This document shows, piece after piece, positions 1 to 64,000 of a DNA stretch of 64,000 nt. A program made the translations under genes and the position numbers. Each line of letters starts with the position of its first letter. Position 1 is the stretch's first letter. Location: the NCBI GenBank assembly GCA_946811185.2, contig OX328098.1, positions 25,925,084-25,989,083 on the forward strand, in the 5' to 3' direction. The notes under the pieces were generated by a model. The model was not told the origin of the DNA. It searched no databases and saw only the letters and a program-made list of their open reading frames with translations. The DNA is from Hippopus hippopus. Lineage: Eukaryota > Mollusca > Bivalvia > Cardiida > Cardiidae.

Positions 1-438
1 TAACAGGGCATGTTTTGTTGCGAAGATTAATAAAGTTGTCTCAGAACCAAGTTATAGATAAACGTACGCATAACGAAATCTTATTATCGTCCAAATATTG
101 TCTACTTCAGGGGAGTATTAAAGCACTAATGCTTTTGCGATAATTGTTTGAACATTAAAATGTCCGCGTTATGTCTCGAAGGGAAAAAACAAAGAGTTCC
201 GTGTAGCGGTTGTATAGGTCAAGCGTCACCGCTAATGTTTCCCTTGCAAAGCTTTGATTAACCAGGTTTAATGTCAGTACAATGATATAACAACGAGATA
301 GGAGCAAAGTTTGCTTCCCTAAACTACGTTTACACCATGTTCTCGGAAGCCACGGCAGCCACATTTCTGACAACAGTTGACAAAACGGGATTGACGTAAT
401 ACAACACATAGGTACGGGATAAGCAAACTTGACAGACC

Positions 439-627
439 TTAATTGCCAGGGTTGCCGTGCCAGATTTTTAAACTGTCAAAACATTTGCCACGGCAGTCCC
501 GGTGCAGATGAGAAACGTAACAGACCTCAGTGGAATGGGTTGATCGCAACAGAACTACCAGCAAATAACCACCAATAACAAGACTCCGAGACGATCCGTG
601 TTGGGACGTTGAGGCACTTTTTTTCAC
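439..627 (-). other. minus-strand open frame with a hydrophobic N-terminal segment (weak)
   Basis: The frame begins at a GTG, not an ATG. It reads KKSASTSQHGSS, then SLVIGGYLLVVLL (a possible signal or membrane segment), then a Cys-containing stretch CYVSHLHRDCRGKC. Past a TAA at 439 the same frame has a further Cys-rich run, NCCQKCGCRGF. It could be a piece of a secreted-protein exon or chance. I recognise no family. Confidence 0.2.
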
Positions 628-1239
628 CGGTACCTTTCAAGTTCTCAGGTTTTGTCGCGGTTTTCCCGGCTTGCTCAGATATGTCCGAGCCGTTTTGTTG
701 CGTTCTATCTGCGTTTTTTTTTTTTCCTAAGATTTTATGCCCTTCATCTGTTAAAGCTTTGAGCATAAAAAACTTTAAAAACAGCAAGAGTCCGAATATC
801 GAAAATCGAAAATCAAAATACAAACAGTATTTGGATATTCAAATTCTGTAAGGTTCTTCTTTGGCGTTTAATGTCTTACAGTTTATTTATTGTCAGTTAA
901 AAAAATGTTCTCTATACCTGGAACAAAACTGTCTTCAGTCATATTCTGTGAAAAAAAAACTTATATTTAGGATATTCTCCTCTTTTTTTCTCTCCTGAAG
1001 ACTGTTATACCATGTATGTTCAATAAGGGGATGGCCGAATCTAAGTTGCGAGAACTTGTGGCCAAACCCTTTTGTCTTATTTGTATTGTATGTAAAAATG
1101 TATTCTATGTAAGAATTCGTAAATAATGACAATAAAATATGTTTAAACTCAAACTTCTTTGGTTGAAGAGCCATGTTGAGTTTTGACAATGAGAACATGA
1201 TATTCGGCATCGGTCCACATGCCAAACTAAATTTTTTAG

Positions 1240-1350
1240 CGAAAAAAAATTTAAAAACAGCAAAATCTGAATATCGAAAATCGAAAAACGAGAGTCGAAA
1301 TAACTTGTTTTTTTTTTAATCTCGAAAATCGAAAAACGAAAATTTAACTT
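1240..1350. repeat. A-rich dispersed repeat with gaaaatcgaaaa units
   Basis: 'tttaaaaacagcaaaatctg' and 'aatatcgaaaatcgaaaaac' repeat the stretch at 765-850 ('aaaaacagcaagagtccg', 'aatatcgaaaatcg'). Confidence 0.6.
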
Positions 1351-1519
1351 CTCATTGCTCACGAATGTTCATATCTTACACACGTTTTAGATAAGCATAA
1401 TGTGTCGTCATTTTATATTTCTTGGAGATTTTTAGTCAAATTTTACCATGCAGACTCCCACGCATGCGTGTACGGTTTTGTATACACTGACCTATGATTT
1501 ATGAGATATCGTAATGTGT

Positions 1520-1690
1520 TAAAAAAAATATATCTGGCATTCGTTTGCTTTTGAGATAAGATATTATTAAACTTGTCTATAAGCATGTTGTTAAGCTCGA
1601 CAGAGGTTCGCTTTATAACACCTTTCTAGATTCAATTTAAAAAAAGTTTTATCTTAAATGCCAACTTATATCAGATCCTATATATCTTAA
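1520..1690. mobile_element. Fam-D inverted-repeat element
   Basis: 'cattcgtttgcttttgagat' and 'ttttatcttaaatgccaac' face each other around 'gttgttaagctcgacagagg'. The unit is palindromic overall. Confidence 0.6.
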
Positions 1691-2399
1691 AAGCCAACAA
1701 ATATCAGCTTCTGTTTATCACATAGCTTTATTGCAGAACTGCAGTAGATCTATCATGATCAGATCTATCATGATCAGATCTATTATTATGGGAACTTTTT
1801 TATTCATGGATAGCACATCGCTTCGACGAAACAACTCCGAAGAAGCTACGGTTTATTATAATAGTCAATTTTGAATAACAATATGATAAAAAAAAATCTC
1901 AGCTGTAGTAAGATCATCAGTTTTGACATCGAGTTGACCCGAAAATTTGTCTGACGTGCTCTGGAATTAACGAACAGGAATACAGCGATTTAATAAATAA
2001 TGTCACATAATGCTCCCATAATGTCGGAAAATGTTTTATCACATTACTCCCCTTGTTTTTAATGTAACACAGCCATTAAGAATTTTCCTGTCTCACACAC
2101 GTGCGAGATTAAAGAATAGTGCTGTATTTGGTCAACACTCTGTAATTATAGACCTCATTTCTAAAACATTGCTGACCTAGGTTCCTGGTTAAAATTAAAG
2201 GTCAAAACTCGTAATCATGATAAAGTTGTAAACTTAATCACTTTTAGATTAAAAACAAAATCAGTGTATGCAAGTTTCTTTGGAACTATTTTTCGTTCGT
2301 AATTTACCTGTCAAAGATGCGAATAGGCTTCATGTGAATTTCATTACACATTATACATGTATGCCTTTGTTTTAACACATTATAAACTATAATTCTTGT

Positions 2400-2600
2400 T
2401 ATACAGTTATGTGATAAAAAGATATTCGTTGGCTTTTGAGGTAAAAAATTATTAAACTCGTCCACAAAAAAAAAAGTGTTCTTAAGCTCGCCAAAGGCTC
2501 TCTTAATAACATTTGTTGTACACTGGTTAATAAAATTTTATCTCAAACACAGTCTCATGTCAGATCCTATATATCTCAAACGTATTTAGAATTGAAAAAA
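2400..2600. mobile_element. Fam-D inverted-repeat element
   Basis: 'cgttggcttttgaggtaaaa', 'ttcttaagctcgccaaaggc', then 'taataaaattttatctcaaa'. Confidence 0.65.
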
Positions 2601-3631
2601 AAAATGTTATGGCTATACTACACTGAACACAAGGGTTGTTATGTGACCACTCATTTTCGTTTTTTCTCATACCTTACCAGAAAATATAGACACAAAAATC
2701 AACGTTTAATATTCACTTTTTTGTTTCACATTACCTAAGTGAGAGCCCTATTTTCTATCCTGTGGTTCTTTTGAAGATATCTAATTGAAAAAACTTATTT
2801 TAGTTCTTTTTGTTCACTCTATGTGACTATTATCATTATGCGGCATTATATTGTGACAATAAGATAATTACTCTATGTGCAACATTGATCATGCGCTCAG
2901 AGGAAGCGGCTAATATAATTACAATGATAGCTTTGGACGCTTTCCTTTTTTTGGCCATTGCCGAAAAAGATGGCCAATTAACTGAAATAATTCTACTAAC
3001 CTGAGTGACTTTTTTTTTCCGTGGTGATTACGAAAGTGCTACCGGCACCTATTTTGCATTTCATTCTATTCCCTGACCAGTTAAAAAAGAGTTCTATATT
3101 ACAAAAACTTCTTTTGGATTCGAAAGAAAAGCTATTGTTCTTATTGCTCTTATAAAAAATAAAAGGAAAAACATTCTCTGCACTACCACATTTGATGCCT
3201 GCTGAAAATGTGCACTGAGCGTGAACAAAATAGTTACCTTTGATTTACCTAGAAGACATTGTAATCTTTAACTTTTTGTTTTCATATTTTATTACTATCG
3301 AATTTATAAACGACTAATGCTGATTGCCTGATTGAAGCCATTTCCTTTTATACAGCTAGCTCTTGAAACAATTTTGAAACTTTCATTATAGCCACGTTTT
3401 TTACACAACAGTGTTTCAGCAGATGACTTTCAAAAACATCCACGTGAAATAGGCATAAACACCATTTTATAGAATTTCAATGAGCACACGTAAAAGTACA
3501 TGTTTTGTAAAAGGAAATAGAGAAAATAATGTTAACAAATTGTCTATTAACCAGCAGCGTCTCAATCTGACACAATGTTCAAAAGTAGTCGCTTGCTGGA
3601 AGACCCAATAAGTTTTTCTGGAAATGGTGAT

Positions 3632-3853
3632 GGCTTTAACTCGTTACTAAATTGTCCTGAGTTTCAACGACCCTGAGGGAAAAGACTTTTGAAAATATAG
3701 AGGAAATAGACGAAAATGATGATAACCAGCATTTTCTCCTTTTTCGCACAACCTGGCATTGTTTTCCAACCTTTTAAAGACGAGTTCCATAAAACGAGCC
3801 ACACCGAATTTGTCTTGTTCAAATGCTTTTCTACTTTGACAAATCTTAAATTT
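3632..3853 (+). mobile_element. Pal-A MITE, degraded
   Basis: Recognised by 'caacgaccctgagg', a core of 'gataaccagcattttctcc' and the downstream 'tttgtc..gttcaaatgc' block. It lies 47 bases before the transmembrane exon. Confidence 0.75.
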
Positions 3854-3900
3854 GGTTATCTAGGTTACATTTAACCAAGTGTACTTTTTTTTATTTTCAG

Positions 3901-58322
<54,422 letters not shown>

Positions 58323-58569
58323 TCCAAGACAGTGTTTGTATAGAAACGTTTGAGAGAACTAGAATCCAGATAAGCATGTGATGGACAACCAGAGAGGGAA
58401 GGCTTAGCCTCATATGAAACGTATTAGAATGGCTTTTTCAGCGGTGTAAATAGCTGATGCACACAGTGTTGAATATACAGGATTTAAAGTCGACAGATTT
58501 AAGTTGAATCATGTGCGTCAGTGTTATGGAATTTTTAATTAAAATGTTCACCGTAAAGCCAGTAGTGTG

Positions 58570-58575
58570 AATAAA
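58570..58575 (+). promoter_or_regulatory. possible polyadenylation signal of the cyclase gene
   Basis: AATAAA about 250 bases after the stop codon, before the Fam-D repeats begin. It is the first canonical hexamer in the 3' flank. Confidence 0.4.
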
Positions 58576-58794
58576 ATTGTACAGTGTATAGATATGTAAT
58601 TTTGACGAATATCCTGTCGATGTTTTTTCTTCAAAGAAACCATTTGTTTTCGATATCCCTTGAAAATAATTAAGTCTGTTTATTGCTGTTGCATTTACCA
58701 TTCGATGTGAAATGAAAAGAACTACACCTGAAAGTAACCATTTCCCCATTTTGTCATGTAAAGTATTTAGAAAGCTGCATTACGTGAAATACAG

Positions 58795-59520
58795 AATCTG
58801 ACATGAGCTGGTTTTTAAGATAAAATCTTGATAACGAGTCTAGAAAAATGTTATAGGGCAAGCCTCTTGCGAGCTTAATAACACTTTTGTGGACGAGTTT
58901 CATAACAATTTTACCTCAGAGCCAACGAGTGTCAGATTTTTTTTATCACATAACGGTATCGCGCAAATTATAGGTCGGAATATGCAAACCATACAGATCA
59001 TAATTTCTGTGAACAAAACGTGATTAGCTTCCCTGAAAGAAGTACAAAGTGACGTCACATCGTAATGCTTTTCTCCAACATGTGCAAGATAAGAAATTTT
59101 GTAATGGGTATCTTACACTGAAAACGAGGAAGATTATGCGATACATATAGGATCTGGCATAATTTGGCATTTGAGATAAAATTTTATTAAGCGTTTACAG
59201 AAGAAGTTTATTGAGCGAATCTCTGTGGAACGTTATGACTTATTTGTGGACGAGTTTAATGGAATTTTATCTCAAAAGTCAACGAATGTCAGATTCTTTT
59301 TATCACACAACAAACTCTCGTGAATCTTGAGTTAGAATGTACATAAAGATACACACACACACGTGTTAATTTCCGTGATTGATTTAAGCTGATTTGCTTC
59401 TCTGAAAGATGACGTCACAAACGACGTCACACAATGCTTTTTCAAACCTGTGTAAGACAAGAAAATTTGTAATTGGTATATTACACTGAAATAGATGGAG
59501 GTTATGTGATAAAAATCATC
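58795..59520. mobile_element. two Fam-D elements in tandem
   Basis: Copies at 58795-59165 and 59150-59520. Each has a stem ('agataaaat..' and 'ttttatctcaaaagccaacg'), then 'tttttatcacataac', 'gacgtcaca', 'aagaaatttgtaat' and 'atatta/cttacactgaaa'. This is the first stretch downstream of the cyclase gene. Confidence 0.75.
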
Positions 59521-59646
59521 TGCATGAAGGTTTGTGTAAATACATCAATAGTAATATTGAAATTTTAAGTATGATGTGCTGTTATTTTAAGTATGATATG
59601 CTGTTATACTAGTTTTACGGTGTCAAGGATACTTGAATGGTGGTTA

Positions 59647-59852
59647 GCCCTTTAACACACAGTTCTTTCTATTCACAACCCTGATAAAGAAGGCTGTAAA
59701 AAACATTATGAGAAAAGGAGAAAATACTGGTATCAAGCATTTTTTTCCTTTTCCAATAATATACTCAACCTTTTCATAAAATAATTAAAGCCATATTGAG
59801 CCATATGTAATATTTTGTTTCAAAATGCTGTCAATATGGAAGAGTATAGATG
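59647..59852 (+). mobile_element. Pal-A MITE, decayed
   Basis: 'ccctttaacacacagttc', 'aaaggagaaaatactggta' and the loosely matching inverse arm. Confidence 0.65.
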
Positions 59853-60502
59853 TTTGGAATATGATTCAATGAAATTGACAGCCGTTCTCAGTGAATTATT
59901 TTACCCCTGCAGACCTTTTCCTTTAGTTTTGCAGCATTTAATTTTCGAGACAAAGCTACAGAAGATAAAAAAAAGTCGCATCAACAACTATTTTACCATC
60001 TTTTTTTTTTACCTAAGCCACTATTTGCCCTTATAGTCGACGCCCGAAAAAGGCTGTTATAATTGTTACGGAGATTGTGCAAGATACAGGTCAAATCCAT
60101 CCTAAGTTAAGCCTGGTTCTTTAACGTGATTTGTTTGTAGTACTGGCACACGGGACCTTGGTTTAACGTCTCATCCGATAGACTATAAGTGATTTTAGTT
60201 GGCCAGCCGTAGAATATCGCCATGTCTGTTGATTGGCCCTGTGTTACATGTATGTTAGATGACGGCTTTCTGTAAAAAGGCATTAGGTTAAATGAGATCT
60301 GAGAAAGCCATATTTGTACCTTGAAATCCATGTTTTTGCAATACCCATTTGCTCGCAATGGGTAAATAAATATTTTTAAGAATATAAGTACGAAAATTAC
60401 ATATGAATGGATCCATATGAAGATTATTAATAGATCCAGAAATCCAACACTGTTTTTCAAATCATACAGTCTATGGCAATGAAATCTGCATGAATAAATA
60501 GA

Positions 60503-60663
60503 AGATAATCCGCTGGTCGTATGTGATATTAAAAATCTGTCACTCGAATGGGATGTGATGTGGTTGAAAAAACGAGTCCGAAGGAAAGACTCGTTTTTTC
60601 AACCACATCACATCCCATTCGACTGACAGATTTTTAATATCACACACGACCAGTTGATTATCC
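60503..60663. repeat. long near-perfect palindrome downstream of the gene
   Basis: Arms of about 75 bases: left 'gataatccgctggtcgtatg' against right 'cacacgaccagttgattatc'. The centre is 'gagtccgaaggaaagactc'. Confidence 0.92.
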
Positions 60664-60881
60664 TTTTTATTATATTTCTAATTCACCCTTTTTTATCTTA
60701 AAAATAATCAAGAATGGTACAATATGAGCAATATAGGAAAAAAGTAGTTCAAACATTCTAAAACTATATCATCACTAGTGATAATACTATATTTATCATC
60801 ATTAGTGGTGTAATTCACATTGAAGTCCCAGTAATTCATTGGTAAGAATATAATAAATAGACTGACTTATTAGTGTTTTAG

Positions 60882-61109
60882 TTAACACTTTTCCAAATGA
60901 GTCCACTCTTTTATGACCGAAAAGAAGAGGGCTTTTGAAAACCTAGTAGGAAAAGGAGAAAATGCTGATAATCAGCATTTCCTCCTTTTCACTCAATGTT
61001 TTACTCCTTTTCTGACATAGAATTCAACAAGTGAGCTCAGTTTGTCTTTTGCAAATATTTTTAAAACGGACAACTATATACTGTATTTTGTCCACTGGTA
61101 AAGTGTAAA
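60882..61109 (+). mobile_element. Pal-A MITE
   Basis: TTAA at 60882, core 'aaaaggagaaaatgctgata' and its inverse, and 'tccactggtaaagtgtaaac' at the far end. It is directly followed by a Pal-B copy. Confidence 0.8.
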
Positions 61110-61116
61110 CTATGGG

Positions 61117-61328
61117 TTAACCCGTTGTGCTGCTAGGTCAGTTCAATTAAACTTTCAAGCCGATGGTAAAAACCCGAATAATGCTACTTCAAGCTTAATT
61201 TTTGGAGAAAGATATCTCCTCATCAGACAGTGTAGATCCAAGATCAGACTGCACGTTCTGTGCAGTCTGATCTTGATCTACACTGTCTGCAAAAGGTCAG
61301 TGAGTCGCGCTTAGCAGCCTAAGGGTTA
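61117..61328 (-). mobile_element. Pal-B MITE, near full length
   Basis: It begins ttaacccgttgtgctgctag, has core 'gatccaagatcagactgcac' and its inverse, and ends 'gcagcctaagggtta'. Confidence 0.85.
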
Positions 61329-61784
61329 GGATATCGGCAATGTCCGTCTCGCCACTTTCGGTCTTGACGAACATGTACGGAATGTGACGATGGATACCGA
61401 TTCGACAATTATGCGAAGAATGATTTTACCAAGAACAATTATAGAAAAATGCCGATGTTTGATGTTTTTATCATAGCTGAGGTACATAAAATCCATGAAA
61501 CGTCATTTACCTCCTTACACTCGGTGGTCATGTTTTTTTCTAGTTTCCAAATTTTATATTTAATGCACTGCTTTGAATTATTTTTTGAGTATCATTTTTA
61601 GGTTGTTTCTACACATCAAGTACATCGTAAGACAAGATCAATTACTGTAAAGACAGAATAGTTTACTATTTCTTGACAAACAAATACAATAGACGGTACA
61701 TAGAAAAATGGCGGACAACCTCATGAGCAAGTTGTTTATAAATGATCAATATTAATGACCTCTGGAACAAATATACGAGTTATG

Positions 61785-62010
61785 CTCTGAGACAAGGAGT
61801 CTTATTGCAACCGCAAAAAGTATCGACTCAGGTCAGCCTGCCCAGTCCGCAAAGGCTGACTTGGGTCGAAACTGTTTGCTTTTGGTGAGTTTTCTGCATC
61901 TCAAAGGACCAATCTACCACAGGGTTTTGACGGTTATAATACAAATGTTGTTATACAATAATGTGATTACTTGCTGGGTATCATGCATCACGGGGGTGCA
62001 TAAATCTTCT
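61785..62010. repeat. Fam-E interspersed repeat
   Basis: 'atgctctgagacaaggagtc', 'gcaaaaagtatcgactcag' and 'cagtccgcaaaggctgactt', closest to the copy at 54060. Confidence 0.65.
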
Positions 62011-62164
62011 TTTGTCGGAGCATCGCTCTATGAAAAAGAATTAAAAGTTTGAAACAGAACCATATCGGTTCTGTCTAACAACCTCATGAAGAGACTGTCT
62101 GAAGATGAACAAAAAACATAGATTGACTAATGAAAAATAATGAATGAGTTAACATGGAACCATG

Positions 62165-62790
62165 AAATTGACTTTTGTCCAGACATACAAGGTCTGACAA
62201 GTTGGCGTATGAGATAAAATTCTATTAACACGACAAAAAAAATTTAGACTAGTCCAAATTGAAAGCATTTGAAGATGATAAAATAAATGTAGATCTAACT
62301 CAAAAATTGAAACTTGATTTGGAAAGGATAGAAATCATTGTGGGAAAGGGAGAAAATGCTGGTTACAAGCATTTTCTCCCTTTCCCACAATGTTTTTTCA
62401 AAAGGCTTCTTTTTCGAGGTCGTTAAAAGTCGGGATGGTGTTGTAAATGGCTGAACGAGTCTAAAAAGCATTGTCAAGCAAGCTACGGGCGAGCTTAAGA
62501 ACATTTTTGAAGACGAGTTTACTAAAATTTAATTTTCGAATCCCAATGAATGTCAGATTCTTTTTATAACATAACGATATCTGGCGGATTATGGATCTAG
62601 GTCAGAAAATGCAATTCCGCACATACACACGTGATAACTTGCATGAATAAAACCAGACGCACTACACTGAAAGTAGCATAAAATTGACGTCACACTTGAC
62701 GTCACACAATGCTTATCTGAAATATATGTAAGATGACAAAATTTGTTACATTGACTATATTACTCTAAAAAGTTATGTCATAATACAGAC
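62165..62790. mobile_element. Fam-D element carrying a nested Pal-A
   Basis: 'aagttggcgtatgagataaa', the Pal-A insert at 62222-62455, then 'gacgagtttactaaaattta', 'tgaatgtcagattctttt' and the 'gacgtcacacaatgctt' part. Confidence 0.75.
62222..62455 (-). mobile_element. Pal-A MITE nested in a Fam-D element
   Basis: It has 'ctattaacacgacaaa', the hairpin 'gtgggaaagggagaaaatgc' and inverse, and 'cgttaaaagtcgggatgg'. The Fam-D element is interrupted at 'aaaattctattaac' and resumes 'gagtctaaaaagcattg'. Confidence 0.85.
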
Positions 62791-62904
62791 TTTTAGGCGA
62801 AAGAGTGAGCACAAGGGACACAAAACTATTGAAGGAAAAGTTTATCTCTTTTATATAAAGATCTGTTTTTTGTAAAAGTGAAATCTCGCATTTGAATGGT
62901 AATA

Positions 62905-63081
62905 GATATCGTGTTAAGGAATGAAGAGAACTTCTTTTGTTTTCATGGAGGTATGAAAAAAAAAACCGAATCACACTGTATGAAACCGCAAAGCGGTTTC
63001 ATACAAAAGTGTGATTAGGTTTTTTTTTTCATACCTCCATGAAAACAAAAAAATTCTCTTCATTCCTTATAATTCAATATC
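62905..63081. repeat. long near-perfect palindrome near the right end
   Basis: Arms of about 85 bases: left 'gatatcgtgttaaggaatga' against right 'tcattccttataattcaata'. The centre is 'gtatgaaaccgc' with its exact inverse after 'aaa'. A shorter relative with 'tttcatggagctatgaaaa' is at 63490-63520. Confidence 0.92.
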
Positions 63082-63806
63082 ACAGACAACAAATATGCAC
63101 TTAAATAATACTAACTGCCTTTTTTTTGTAAATCCAACATTGCGTATTTATTTAATGCCCATTTCATTCATATTTCATAGCGCGGCAAAACTGCTCGTTT
63201 ATGACGTAAAGATGACGTAATTCATGACGTCATTATAGTATTGAACATTTGCAGATTTAGTAGATTTATTATTAGAAGTTCATTATGCTAGAAGTAAGTG
63301 GAAAATAAGATTGTTAGAACCCAGCAAGGTGACAAAGTTTTAAGCTCTCTCTTTAAATTTACTGTTGGATATTTTTTCAATATTCAGAGAAAATAGAGCT
63401 AGCAATTTAAAATTCGGACTGGATATAAAATCAGAAAGAAAAAAATTATGTTTACATTAACTGCAAAAGTAGTTCCGGCACTGATGAATTTTTTTTTTCA
63501 TGGAGCTATGAAAAAAAATTTTCAGCCAATCAGAACTCGCCAATGCTCATGAAAAAAACTAATATTGAATTATTTTAACTTAAGTTCGCAATGTTGGCAA
63601 AATATCCATTTCTTGAGTTTGTAAATACACAAATGTACTCATGCTGGTAAACTTAAGCATTCCTTTTTCTGTTTTTTTTTTTCTGTTATTAGATATATTT
63701 GAACTGCTGTAGAATTGTGTGATTTTTGGCTCGGTTTAGTTTATTTACGATGTTATTTTTCTTTGACGTGAAGATTTTAATGATCTGTTTACTTCAGAAT
63801 CCTGGG

Positions 63807-63981
63807 CCTGTATTCACCAACCATTCTAAAGTGCAGACTTAGTCTAATTCTAGGTTTAGAAATTTAGCCCTTTTTGATTAGCTAAACCACTTGGTTAAGC
63901 CAATCAGAAATTCCATTAGTTTGAACTTCAGAAAATTCTCGAGACTATGGATGTCATTAAGATTGGTCGGTGAGTACGGGA
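63807..63981. mobile_element. Fam-C MITE
   Basis: The inverted ends 'cctgtattcaccaacc' and 'ggtcggtgagtacggg' are about 175 bases apart, with 'gattagctaaaccacttgg' inside. Confidence 0.7.
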
Positions 63982-64000
63982 CCTGTTCTTGTGACTTTAA

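Larger units (their letters stand above)
1..3631. other. upstream intron of the cyclase gene: no gene seen
   Basis: No extracellular ligand-binding exons could be found. The stretch has Fam-D and A-rich repeats and poly-A/T runs. It is presumed to be the intron before the transmembrane exon. Confidence 0.6.

Overview
The window is invertebrate nuclear DNA: AT-rich, with short exons, introns of up to 17 kb, and very dense small repeats. The repeat set (tRNA-headed SINEs ending in 'gttaaacacc' plus ATCA tails, TTAA-flanked palindromic MITEs, and a short element with ATACCCCCCACC termini carrying 'gtccgtccgtc' and 'aaggtcaaggtca' tracts) points to a mollusc, most likely a bivalve. That placement is inference.

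The main gene is the 3' half of a receptor-type (membrane) guanylyl cyclase on the + strand. Sixteen consecutive coding exons between 3901 and 58322 join with consistent splice phases into one open frame of 620 residues. They encode, in order, a transmembrane helix, a juxtamembrane segment, a kinase-homology domain that is a pseudokinase, a coiled-coil linker, a complete class III guanylyl cyclase domain and the stop codon. The ligand-binding ectodomain must lie before base 3901, outside the window.

Intron 1 (3986-20959) is mostly a diverged direct duplication (5017-12433 and 12805-18822). Its two copies differ by MITE insertions that are filled in one copy and empty in the other. Intron 2 (21099-35285) holds a 1.5 kb minisatellite, two internally deleted mariner elements, a SINE with a 13-bp target duplication, a long TG microsatellite and a second, nested gene on the same strand. 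That gene has two recognisable exons (about 24979/25054-25349 and 26353-26566) and encodes a P2X7-type cysteine-rich C-terminal ('ballast') domain without the channel. Its first acceptor is in the phase that would also allow splicing from the cyclase gene.

Intron 8 (40731-48802) contains a 4.9 kb LINE with decayed ORF1 and ORF2, inserted into a 35-bp minisatellite. Introns 7 and 9 each begin with a minisatellite whose unit is a copy of the preceding exon's 3' end plus its splice donor. This is the most unusual structural feature of the window.

From 58323 to the end I see 3' UTR and then intergenic repeats, including two long near-perfect palindromes. About 20 copies of one palindromic TTAA MITE (Pal-A here) and about 11 of a second (Pal-B) are scattered through the window. 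Most other short open frames are chance frames in repeats.
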